NCBI GenBank assembly: GCA_946406115.1
Contig: OX291544.1
Location: 25,313,521 to 25,377,520, forward strand
From: Apoda limacodes
Lineage: Eukaryota > Arthropoda > Insecta > Lepidoptera > Limacodidae
DNA length: 64,000 nt
Reading direction: 5' to 3'
The notes under the pieces are model-generated. The model saw only the letters and a program-made list of their open reading frames with translations, ran no database searches and had not been told where the DNA came from. Below, in pieces: positions 54,150 through 64,000 of this stretch. The translations under genes were made by a program, and so were the position numbers. The number at the start of each line of letters is the position of its first letter. Within the stretch, counting starts at the first letter, position 1.

Positions 54150-55322
54150 TTATTTTTGTATAGTTGGATAGATTAATTCTGACTTATTTAGTGGTCGACT
54201 AGTATAAGCAACTGGTCTCATATCTTTATTACAAAGTACAGCACCAATAGCGATACCAGATGCGTCTGTTTGTAAAATAAATTCATTACTTTCAGAAAAG
54301 TCTGGGTATTGTAATACAGGTGGAGAAGTTAATGCAGTTTTTAGTGACTGAAAAGATTCCTCGCATTCCTTTGACCAATCAAAATGTATATTTTTTTTAC
54401 ATAAATTATTTAATAGTATAGTAATTTTGCTAAAATCTTTCATAAAATTCCTGTAATAGTTGCAGAATGCAACAAATCGTCTTACTTCGTCCGCATTTTT
54501 AGGTATCGGATAATTCAGTAACGTTTTTGTCTTGTCAGGGTCAGGTAAAACTCCGTCAGAGGTAACTAAATGACCTAAATATAGTATTTCCTTTTTTAGA
54601 AAATCACATTTAGAAGGATTAATCTTTAAATTCACTTTTCTGAATCTTTCAAAGACATCGATTAGATTTTTATTATGGCTAGCTAAATTTCTACCAAATA
54701 TTATTACGTCATCACAGTACACAAAACATTTTTCGTACGTTAACCTAGATAGAGCTATAGACATGAGTCTTGAAAATGCACTAGGTGAAATTTTCATTCC
54801 CATAGGAAGACGTTTAAAATGGTATTTTCCAGAACTGGTTGAAAAACTAGTGACCTGTCTACTACCAGGGTCAAGGCTATGTTGGTAAAATCCTTGGCTT
54901 AAATCAAGATGTGTAAAATAGATGGAACCTGAAAGCGAATCTAAAATTTCTGTTGTGTCAGGCAATGGAAATTTATCATCTTGAATGGTTTCAATTACTC
55001 TACGAAAATCTACAACTAATCTCCATTTTTTGTTACCATTTTCATCTGCTTTTTTAGGCACTAATAATACTGGACTTGCCCATTCGCTGTTAGATTCCTC
55101 TATAATATCATCTACTAGCATTTTATCGATTTGCCGTTTCATTTCCGATTTTAACGATTCTGGAATTCTATAGGGTTTAGTGTATACTGGACAACAATTT
55201 GGTTTCAAATTAATTTTTTGAGTCATAATGTTTGTAGTACTTAATTTATCTCCATCTAAATGAAAAATGCAGATATTTTGCAAAAATAACTCAATTTTGC
55301 ACAATCGACTCTTTTTCTTCAA
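54150..55322 (-). pseudogene. Reverse transcriptase and start of RNase H (gypsy type)
   Basis: 390 codons. Residues 72-110 carry the motif around EWASPVLLVPKK and WRLVVDFR. LDLSQGFYQ (139-147) holds the first catalytic Asp, FKRLPMGMKISPSAF (169-183) follows, and VYCDDVIIFG (201-210) is the active-site YxDD as YCDD. The RNase H fold begins at QTDASGIAIGAVL (351-363). The ORF ends at a TAA that replaces a Glu codon. Upstream, FHLDGDKL is the end of the protease-RT linker. A frameshift near 55,300 separates it from NHLNFEEKES in the adjacent frame, which belongs just before it. Confidence 0.9.
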
Positions 55323-55513
55323 AATTTAAATGATTTTTAGTAGAACAATTAATTCCGGTATATTTGCACGAAACACGTCGTAGTTGAACAACTGGCAGAC
55401 TGTGTATATTTCCATTGTTGGATTGGCTCGACGGAATGCAATACAATATCCAAATCATAGTCAGCAGTTTTGCGCGGAACGTGTCGCGAACAGCGCCCAA
55501 GGCAGGGTCACCA

Positions 55514-55695
55514 TGTAGCGGGGAATGAGGTGCCGGGTATGTTGGTAATTGAGTAATACGACTGTTCTACCCAAAGTATGATTTATTACTGATACAACAA
55601 TTATTATGTATCTTATTTTATACCTTATATATATCTAACACCACAGTACTACTTTTAAAATTTTTGTGCAATAAAGCATTTATTACATTATTACA
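55514..55695 (-). repeat. Candidate 5' LTR of the gypsy-type element
   Basis: On the minus strand about 182 bases run from TGTAATAATG to CCCCGCTACA. They include TATATATAAGG (a TATA-like box at 55,622-55,634) and several AATAAA-like signals. The end is fixed by the TGG of the primer-binding site directly after ACA. The start is less certain because no second LTR is available for comparison. Confidence 0.55.
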
Positions 55696-57200
55696 CTACC
55701 CTTAGGTATTTTTATCAGCTTATTAAATAATTACCCGATTCGGCGAAGCAAAAGGAGGGTTATGATTTTGGCCGGTATGTATGTATGTATGGTCATCTGT
55801 TGCCTCATAACTTATAAGGCGCATATAGCAGCTAACTAGCGCCGCCATTAGTTATTCTCAATTTTCTCTTCGTAGAAAACGAATTTCTTCAATCCAAATG
55901 TTGCAAATATAAAGCTAGTCATAAGTTATTATTAGAAGGTTTTATATAGTTTCTAAATAATATCTGTTGAGGATATCTAATGGCGGCGCTAGTAGGGTGT
56001 AAGAGGGCCCTTAATTGTCCGCTGGTAATAGGCTATGAGACGTCACATTAAATGGAATGGAATGGCGCCCTCAAGAGGACATAAAGTCATGAACTAAACC
56101 AAAAAAAGATTAGCTATTGCTTGCGGCTTTGCTTGCATGCACCCTAAAATCAAACGTAAGAACCCTAAAATTTCAATTTCTAAAATCACGCCTCACTCCA
56201 AACCTATCCAAAATACATATACATTAACTAGCTTCTACCTGCAGCTTCGTCTGCGTGAAATTTTGAAAAAGAATGACATCTTTTGACTGTTTAAGGTTTT
56301 ACCTTCAATAATTTTGAAACTCTATACAAATTTATTTTTCCGTCTAAGGAATAATTTTCCAAAAATAGACACACTCGTCAATTTAGGTTTTGATATTTGG
56401 CCAACAATCAAATTTTATGCATTAGGCTTAAAAAAAAGACGGATGTTCCTTAGAAAATGAATTTCGCAAAATTGTTTCTAATTGCTCGCGTATGTTATAA
56501 TAAAAATGTCAAGTCTAGACACAAAAATATCGGTATTGTCATACAACTTTTCACCGCCTATTTTGTCCCCTTGGGAATGATTTTGGAATACAGATGTAAC
56601 GTCGATCATAATTTTCAACCTCAAGTCAAATACCAATAATTATTAAAATAATTTCAGAAATTACGGTTTTCCATACCAACTTTTAACTTCCATTTCACCC
56701 CATTATGGGATAAGTTTCGCAAAATCCTTTCTTATTGCTCACCTATGTGCGTAACAGGAACCTCTTTGCTAAATTTCAAATCTTTAGACACAAAAATAAC
56801 GAAATTCTCATACATTTTTTTATCTCTTATTTCGCCTTCTAAATAAGGAAAGATATTCCAAAAACGATGAATCGCATCAATCTCAATTTTCAACTTAAAG
56901 GCTAATAAACTAAACTAAGTTGTGTTCTATCCAAATTTCCAGCCCCTATTTTACCTCCTTTGAGGCATGTAGGTAGGTCTTTAGGTAATAACAAAAACCT
57001 TTTCGCAATATTTCAAATCTCTATAGTTTGGGCTGTGTCAGTCAGTTTCATAATTCATGTATACAGATATATACGTATTTAGTTATGTACACATTTTATA
57101 ATTATATACAAAAAAAACTTGCTAAAATAACGAAATTAGCTGCGAGTACCTCAAAGCGCTGAAGGCGGTAACAGTAATATTACTGGCTAAAAACTCTCAT
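55696..57200. repeat. Diverged lepidopteran repeats between the gypsy-type element and the LINE
   Basis: 55,740-55,800 has GGCGAAGCAAAAGGAGGGTT, then ATGTATGTATGTATGG, a known type of repeat end. 55,845-55,995 has CGCCGCCATTAG and, inverted, CTAATGGCGGCGCTAG. From 56,220 to 57,060 a unit of about 200 bases with TTTCGCAAAATTC/CCTT, CTTATTGCTC and TCTAGACACAAAAATA-like blocks repeats two to three times in degenerate form. No genes. Confidence 0.5.
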
Positions 57201-57237
57201 TTAATGACCTTGCATTCGGGCTTATTCTGTTAACCAA

Positions 57238-57633
57238 TTGCTAAATAAAATACCGGTTATGTTGTTTACTCCAACTCCAATTGAATTTGACGGAATAAGA
57301 GGATCGAGAAAAAGAAAGAAAGAAGAAGAAAGAAAAGAATTACGTACAGCTAAACGTCTATACTTACACAGTTATATATCTGATTCCACGCCCAATTCTT
57401 TATGGAAGTTTCTACGTTCTATTGGAGCTGGAAAACCAAATGTTAGCTTAGAAAATTCAACTCCTTTTTCGCTTGATGAGCTAAATAATCATTTTACGTC
57501 GGTTCCAAACATGGATACTGACACAAAAACCAAAACTATAGCAGAGTTTTTAGCATTGATGTCTCCCACTGTTGAATCATTTAAATTCAATCAAGAAGAT
57601 GTAGTCAAAATAATACATTCCATCAAATCTTAA
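57238..57633 (+). pseudogene. LINE ORF2 linker
   Basis: A highly basic stretch (SRKRKKEEERKELRTAKRLY) is followed by NSLWKFLRSIGAG and an acidic/hydrophobic segment ending VVKIIHSIKS, with TAA at the end. Directly after the stop, the same frame continues as AVGCDEITRFM, which corresponds to the usual S-x-G-x-D-x-I motif at the beginning of the RT. One stop codon therefore interrupts the protein. Confidence 0.78.
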
Positions 57634-57667
57634 GCTGTAGGATGCGATGAAATAACTCGTTTTATGA

Positions 57668-58480
57668 TTGTTACAATACTGGAGTCCCTTGCGCCTATTA
57701 TTACCCACATTATTAATTTTTCACTATTTACTGGTAAATTTCCTTCCATTTGGCAAAAAGCTTATGCCTAAAATCTCCAATCCTACCTCTCCTTGCCAGT
57801 TTCGGCCAATTTCTATATTGCCAATTTTATCAAAAGTGTTGGAGGCGTGCGTGAATCGACAGTTTTCCAGTTTTATCTACAACAACGACATTCTGAATCA
57901 ATTTCAATCTGGTTTTCACCCTGGTCATAGCATAGCAGCTCTTCTTAAGGTCACAGAAAATATTAGACTGGCAATGGAAGACACTAAGGTTACTGTATTA
58001 GTACTAGTTGACTTCACAAACGCGTTTAACACCATTGATTATGATATACTTCTATCTATTCTAACTAACCTTAATATTTGTTCTAATGCTTTAAACTGGT
58101 TTTCATCCTATCTTCATGGCCGCCAACAGTCTGTTCACATAGATCAACATTCCTCTGAATCTTTCTGCCGGAGTTCCTCAAGGAGCAATCCTTTCCCCGC
58201 TTTTGTTTTCTATTTTTATCAATTTTATAACTAACCTTCTCAGCTGTACTTACCACCTTTATGCCGATGACTTGCAACTTTACACAAACTTTATATCGGA
58301 AACATTACAGAAGCCATTGATAAAGTTAATTTAAACCTTGGTTACATTTCCGATTGGTCACGCAGATTTGGGGTGACTGTGAATCCGTCCAAATGCCAAG
58401 CTATTATCGTAGGTAGCTCAAGGTTACTAAGTGATTGACTTAAGTACTTTGTCACAGATATACTATGAAAACACTATAGT
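57668..58480 (+). pseudogene. LINE reverse transcriptase
   Basis: The frame 57,668-58,234 reads CQFRPISILPILSKVLEACV, then QFQSGFHPGHSIAALL and VLVDFTNAFNTIDYD (first Asp motif). At about 58,165 the frame shifts. [18 protein letters not shown] (from 58,170) and LYADDLQLY (YADD at 58,260-58,271) lie in the next frame. A piece with VNPSKCQAIIVG follows at about 58,380. The QSGFHPGHS motif and the tail differ from the Jockey copies, so this is another family. Confidence 0.85.
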
Positions 58481-58611
58481 ACCCTTTACCTCTAGCGTAA
58501 AAGATCTGGGTCTATGGCTGGTTACCTATCCGGGAACGCAGATATGCTAGAATTCTATGGTTTCTTTATACCATTTTAAATAATTCTCAATCTCCTCCCT
58601 ATTTAAAGAAA

Positions 58612-58839
58612 ATGTTTCAATATCTTCACTGTTCTCACGACAGAGAGCTTCGTTCTTCCTCTAACATGCTGCTACGTTTACCTTCACATCGCACTGGTTT
58701 TATTTCCAATTCTTTTACTATTCAGGCAGCACTACTCTGGAACGCGCTTTCTAAAAATATAAAGGAAACGCCTTCCCGAAATAAGTTTAAGCATTCGCTA
58801 TACAAATACTATTCTCTCTATATAAATACTTTTCAATGA
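58612..58839 (+). pseudogene. LINE ORF2 C-terminal tail
   Basis: RELRSSSNMLLRLPSHRTGF, then FTIQAALLWNALSKNIKETP and FKHSLYKYY are the conserved C-terminal blocks of CR1-group ORF2 proteins (R+S....L..P.H.T....SF...A..LWN.LP......F+..L+..). It ends with a natural stop about 300 bases before the 3' tail. Confidence 0.8.
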
Positions 58840-59826
58840 ATCATATGCAGTACCTATAATTATCTATGTACATAATTAAATACGTATTTATGTATGAGTA
58901 TGTATGTATATTTAAATATATATTTACGTATATATGTATCTGTGTATTTATTTAATTTATGTATTCAAATCCTATACTGTATGTTACGTTTATGTTAGCA
59001 GATAATAACCGTTCCTACTTAAACAACTACCTTAAGCTTTCTGCATGACCCTAAGGTCGACTGGTAGATAATGCCTAAGGCATTAAGTCCACCTATTGTA
59101 TTGTATTGCAATAAAGTGTTTAAATAAAAATAAATAATAAGAATTGTTTTTAGGGTAGGTGGCAGGTGACATACGGCCACGGCTATCCTCTGGACATCAC
59201 AATGAATATTAAATAAATACATTAAAATATATTACTTGTAAGTTGTTTATTTGATAGATGATAAATACTGAATAGTTGTACATTACAATTTCAGATGAGA
59301 ATATTTTCTTGTTTCATACTTTTTAGATCGTAATTTTTCAGTAGTCGGGTTTTAGTTTTTAAACTTATTTTGAGTTTTAATTACAATGGTAAATCATGTC
59401 GATATAAAGAAGATTAACCACGCATTCTAATTTTTGCTGAAGCAAAACCATATTAACCGGTCTACAACAAATATTTATTATTTACTATAAAAGCGTTCTG
59501 TAGTTATTCTTTAATAATTCCATACTACCTAAAGAATCTTAGGTTCTAATTTTAATTTTAATTCAAACTGAATTTTATTTTACTCCTAGCCCAGTCAACT
59601 AAAATTCTATAGTTTTTAGTTCAGTGAGTTCGTTGCTTGATCCAGGTAGACAGGAATACTTCCGGCCTATTCCAACCGATTTATTCTGAAAGCTTTATCT
59701 TTTCTATTTTGTAGCGATGACAAAAGTTTATGTTTATTGTAGTAGAAAAAGTGTGAGTATTTTTGAAATAATATAAAGTCAGTAACAATCGATACACTTA
59801 CTTCAAACAAAATTAAAGAAATAGAG

Positions 59827-60212
59827 TTGCCACGTCATTGTTTCACAATTGGTGCTTCTATAATCTTCTATATTCTATAAATATGATTACAGTTTTCTTG
59901 TATAAGAATAAACAAAACGCAGTAGAAGTGACATTCGTGCACTTTTCTTTTTTTTACGCCGCCAAAATAAATATCGCTTTTCATAGATATTTTATTTCAA
60001 AGGCAATATGTAAATGATCCTGACCATCCCACACACCTCTATCAGGACCTAAATGGAACACGTATTTTGTTATGAGTACTAGAAAACTGATGCAAATACT
60101 TACCTAAGACATTCACTAAATCTCTATCACATAAGAGCTTGCCGCGCGCGGGGATCGAACCAACCTATAGGCAGCAGTCTTTGTGAGTAAATTGAAGTTA
60201 CTTAATTATTGT
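59827..60212. other. Copy R only, no gene seen
   Basis: A short interval standing where copy L has 41,229-44,984 with the SINE and the foldback element. It contains GCGCGCGGGGATCGAACCAA (about 60,146), a decayed inverse tRNA/SINE B box. Confidence 0.45.
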
Positions 60213-61120
60213 GACCAAATTGTAATTAAAATAGAGCTTTGTAAACTATAGTTGGCAAATGTTTACATGATCTGTCTTATTGCAGCAGCCTTGCCTTTAT
60301 AGAGGTTGCGACAAATCTTAGCTTGGCACTGCGCGAAGTCAAGCTGTGACAGATCGAAGGAATAATACCTTGTGAATATCTCAAAAGTCTGTACCGAAAA
60401 AGAAAAAGAGTAACTCTACTTTCACTATACAGAGGGACTTTACTGTGTTTTCTTTTTATTCTTTAGTACCAACTAATCTTTGTTGCCGTCATCATAAATT
60501 AAAGTGTGCGCTTAATCATAATATCATACAATGTATGGTAATTTACAGAAATGCCTTTTGTCCTAATCCTAACTTATATACATTTTTGAAAGTTTATTTG
60601 TTTGTTATTGCTTACATAACAACTAAGCACACAAATTCTATTGAGCTGAAATTGGTACAGGGATAGTTGAAGAGGTGGAGAAGAACCTAGTGGACTAAAT
60701 CCTAAATTTTCTTTATACAAGAAAAGTCCTGCATTTTAGAGCTAAAAAAGGGCAAAGGATATTGTCCCAGTGGAAACAGCAGTATATGAGTTTATTGTGG
60801 TGTAATATGTTTATATGTCTAAATCTACGTAAACGTGTCGCGGACAAAGCCTAGTTTATTAAATTAAGATCTATATATCTAAAATCTAATTAAAATAATA
60901 TTATTGTTTAAAAATACATTTTTCTGCAGTAATTTTTTTGGCATGAATCCTCAAAAGCCTCGTGCAGTATTCCTTTGGCACATCGCCATATTTGTTTTAA
61001 CGCCGTATACGCGAGGAATCTTACCTTACTAAAAGTGAAGATTTTCTTTGTTTTCATAGTTTATGATTTTTTACTACTATTGTTAAGTAACAGGTAACAG
61101 CCAAAGAAACATATTTGTTT

Positions 61121-61470
61121 AGTTGATTTTAACTCAATATTCGGTTTCTGATACACGATAAATATATTTTAAATTGGTCTGTTTTGCTTTTTGGGTACCA
61201 AAGCCTTGAAAAAACAGAAAGCTTTTAACTAAATTATAGTTTTACGTACAAAAATATCGTAGTGCTAAAAATTTTATCCTCAGTTTTGCCCTGCAGGATT
61301 GATTTTCTAAAAACAGTATAACCTAAACCAATTGAATCCTAAAGGCCAAATACCAATTTCATGCATTTAGCTTAAGAAATTACAGATTTCTATTCAAACT
61401 GCCAACCTCCATTTTTCCACCTTAGGGGATGAATTGTAAATAATGCTCGCCTGCAACAGGGACATTGATC
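61121..61470. other. Copy R only, repeat-like
   Basis: Contains TTAGGGGATGAATTG and related blocks of the repeat seen at 56.2-57.0 kb. No gene. Confidence 0.4.
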
Positions 61471-62015
61471 CAAAACCAACTCTCTAGACTTAGTTGTTTA
61501 GCATGGGCATTGTTATATGAGTCAATAAGTTAAACTCTACTAAAAAAAATTAATATATTTTTTTCGTGAACCGTTCGTTTTAGTTTTTGGTAATATGTTT
61601 TTTAAACAAAATTAACTTATTGAACTAAAAAAATATTTGCATAGATCTGAAGGCAGTAAAGTTAAAGCTCAAACCCATGCTGATATTCCAAATAGCGGAA
61701 ATACATTTTCTTTTGTTAGCACTTAGCTTTGGGCCCAACTTAGTATGGAACGTGAACGTTTCTTTTAAAGAAAAAACTTCTACAACATACGTTTCTACGC
61801 AAGTTCTACACAACTTAAGTCTTAAAGTAGTTGAAAAAACTACGCTAGCTAGCTACGTAGCTACGCAAGCTCAACGAAACTTAGCTAAAACGATAAAATT
61901 GTGCATTTCTGTTCAAGACTGAGCATCTAGCCATGTTTTGATCTAATTTTCTTGCAGTACATTGTGTAACGTGTGTTAATTTTTACTTTTATAGTTTCAC
62001 TAGCTGTGCCTCGCG

Positions 62016-63766
62016 ACTTTACCTGAGTTAAACATAACTTTTACTCGAATAAAATTATATTAAGGAAATTAAACTTAGGATAAATCGGAGACCCTCTAGA
62101 TAGGAGTTGTTTTGTTATCCGCGGTTTTCTTTTCTTATTAATTTGATTGCCTTTGTTAAATAGTTATGCTACTGTTATTGGGAATTCTATAATGTTGAGT
62201 ATAATCGCGGAATTTTAAGTAACTTAGAACTTTATAATATTGAAAACACCCGCGAAACTTTTCTAAGTGAGTCGTTTAACAACCATTAGGGTAGCCTCAT
62301 ACAATAAATATTCTAACAATGATAGAGGGTAGTTGTCTTGGTTTTCACGTATTCCGTATAATGGTATGACGTGTTAGTTTATTTGAAATTACCCGGGGTT
62401 TGTTAGAACTTTACGAAAATTTAGAACATAATATTTATATTTTATTAGTTTAGGATAATAAGGCCGTTTTATCTAGACCGTTCATATTAATCTAGGACTC
62501 TATAATAGTACCCCAACTAACATAACTAGAATTATACTTAAAAGATATTCTTTTTACTTTGTTAAAATTAATTAGGGCCGGACATCCGTCCAGAATAAGA
62601 AATTTGGGTGGGGGGGGTTTGAAATGTGGCGTGAGAAAGTTGCTAGAGAGGGGTTAGTGGTGATAACAGTGGTCCTATACATACAGAACATTCAATTGCC
62701 GTCGTTTAAATTGTCGAAACGCGGCCCGAGAAGGAGGAAATCGTAGTCTACGCTTGTGGGTCACTAGAATCTACTACGTGGGGTTAAACTACAGCCAAAT
62801 TGTACCACCATTAATAGATAGTAAATACTATTATAATAGAGGTTTAGGTTGTGTTTTAAAAATATCTAAATTAATGTTAAAACATCCAAATGACGGGCCT
62901 GCTTCTGCCGGTAAGAAATTTATGGTAGAAAAAATCTCAATCACCTCAGTAGGAAGGAATATATTAACGGACCTAGTTTTTAGGACATTTTCAGCTAGGT
63001 AAAGAAAAATCTTCTATAAAAGTACAAGTGGGAACTAAGATTATACCAGCCATAATAATTATGTAACCCACTAAAGAACTAGGTCTGCCAAGAGTTACAG
63101 TAATTACTATGTGTAATACATGTCCATTCTTAGTGGCGTAAGTAGGGTTGTACTATTTTGGCTGGTTAGCTAGTGTAGGTGAGCGCTTATGTACATTGTA
63201 AGGGGGCGCCCCTTAAACCTTCTTTCAGGTCGCAAGTCCTGAACACATAGCTACCGAATTCCCACTAAAACGAATAAATTTAGCTGTCGTATGGATTTTA
63301 CTTTCAAATACTGAAGTAGCATAAATAAGGGTTCCTTTGTGTAGGGATGACGGAAAAATCATATAACTCTTTAGTACCTGTGTCCTTTAGTTCTGATATT
63401 AGAGTATTTGCTTTGCTTAGGTTTTTTGTACTGACTTTAGAAATAGTGAAAACTCAAAGTAGGTGATTATTTTATGTTCGTAGATTTAGCTATATTTATT
63501 TTATTGATTATTTACCTTTATACTTATTTCGTGTACTATTGTTTGCTATATTACTCTGACGTACCTCCAAAATAACTTTACTTAACACAACGGTTTTCGG
63601 GTTCTACCACTTTTATTTATTAGATTCTTTTGATGTCTCTCGTTGAGTGATAGTGGGTATCAAAGTTTCCTAAAACATTTTAATAATATTTATATTTTTT
63701 GAATATAAGGGGGGCGTTACAACTGTAGATAAAATTATTTCCTTTTTTTTAATAGTAATAATAAAC
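62016..63766. other. Unassigned AT-rich sequence
   Basis: I recognise no gene or repeat family. The ORF at 62,754-63,002 (82 codons) has no motif I can name. A G-run (about 62,611-62,619) and a GGGGGCGCCCCTTAAACC stretch (about 63,204) stand out in composition. It could be part of a mobile element whose other parts are outside the window. Confidence 0.4.
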
Positions 63767-64000
63767 GTACAGTGCGGTTTTAGAGAAACTTCCTCCCGCA
63801 AACGCTTAGGTTTTAAAATGAGCTTCCTGCCAAGGTAGATCTAAGGACTACAGTATGGGGTTCTTCAAGAAAGGAGTTATTAGATTTTTGAAGGGTCGGC
63901 AACGCGTAAGTGATTCACAAGGTGTTGCAAGCGTCCATAGCCTACGGTGATCGCTTTCCATAAGGCGGGCCGCAAGCTTGCTTACCACCTTAGTGGTACA
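63767..64000 (+). mobile_element. 3' end of a Jockey-type LINE (copy 5), cut by the window edge
   Basis: The sequence matches 32,728-32,960: the ORF2 tail (TACAGTATGGGGTTCTTCAA) and the 3' end CTTACCACCTTAGTGGTA. It is more diverged than the other copies, with several stops. It is 5'-truncated at about 63,767. The poly(A) tail, if any, lies beyond the window. Confidence 0.88.

Larger units (their letters stand above)
52822..55695 (-). mobile_element. Defective Ty3/gypsy-type LTR retrotransposon
   Basis: On the minus strand the order is candidate 5' LTR (55,695-55,514), primer-binding-site-like TGGTGACCCTGCC directly after it (55,513-55,501), short leader, a jump into the end of the protease-RT linker, reverse transcriptase, RNase H, integrase zinc domain, the start of the integrase core and the integrase C-terminus. 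Gag, protease and most of the integrase core are missing, and no 3' LTR is seen. It lies only in copy R. Confidence 0.85.
57200..59145 (+). mobile_element. CR1-like LINE, 5'-truncated and frameshifted
   Basis: The copy starts in the endonuclease-RT linker, passes through the RT, ends with an ORF2 tail (to 58,839) and a 3' UTR ending ATGCCTAAGGCATTAAGTCC, then GCAATAAAGTG and an (AAATA)n-like tail. Such tails are typical of CR1-type LINEs in Lepidoptera. It lies only in copy R. Confidence 0.85.
48373..62015. repeat. Large segmental duplication, copy R
   Basis: Direct duplicate of 34,783-47,790. It begins within a truncated SINE (GAACCCAAGATTAAATCGAA) and ends near TTAATTTTTACTTTTATAGT. It lacks the foldback element, three SINEs, the 919-bp element and the 36,949 insertion of copy L. 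It carries its own solo LTR and a nest of retroelements at 51,976-59,149. Confidence 0.88.

Noticed and set aside
1..64000. CRISPR array, operon or other prokaryotic feature
   Set aside because: No regularly spaced short repeats. Retrotransposons, introns and SINEs show that this is eukaryotic DNA.

Overview
The window looks like AT-rich nuclear DNA from an insect, most probably a moth or butterfly (Lepidoptera). I infer this from the repeats: several Jockey-type LINE copies with a short conserved 3' end, tRNA-derived SINEs with intact A/B-box heads, LINE tails ending in AATAAA-type simple repeats, and the repeat ends GGCCAAGTGCGAGTC and GGTACGGAACCC. I found no convincing host gene. Nearly every coding stretch belongs to a mobile element, and most are broken.

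Layout. 1-3.7 kb holds old repeats, one containing a nested insertion, and a truncated Jockey LINE. 3.7-17 kb is a direct duplication (block I about 3,684-7,150, block II about 9,724-16,985). Each block has taken its own insertions, including a Jockey LINE (11.2-13.65 kb) in block II, and block I carries a rearranged foldback-like piece (6,890-7,920). 17.6-27.85 kb is one minus-strand CR1/Daphne-like LINE with ORF1 (coiled coil plus esterase-like domain) and ORF2 (endonuclease plus reverse transcriptase). Its ORF1 is split by a 5.6 kb composite of unknown repeats (about 20,945-26,555). 28.7-29.5 kb is a hAT-like non-autonomous element with matching 8-bp target duplications. 30.2-33.0 kb is the best Jockey copy, with one in-frame stop and a poly(A) tail.

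From 34.8 to 62.0 kb runs a second, larger direct duplication: copy L (about 34,783-47,790) and copy R (about 48,373-62,015). Comparing the copies gives empty sites for several insertions. These are a solo LTR in R (48,910-49,456, TSD ATTAC), a SINE in L (40,338-40,610, 12-bp TSD) and a second SINE in L (46,342-46,614). Copy R also carries a 7 kb nest with a broken Ty3/gypsy-type element and a truncated CR1-like LINE.

The most unusual object is in copy L at 42,153-44,781. It is a 2.6 kb element with about 463-bp terminal inverted repeats and a recurring TGCCGTAC-type motif in both arms and the interior. It also carries a spliced minus-strand gene whose protein resembles the C-terminal part of an uncharacterised protein family seen in many invertebrate genomes. 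It may be an undescribed mobile element family. The last 234 bases are the 3' end of another Jockey copy that runs to the window edge.
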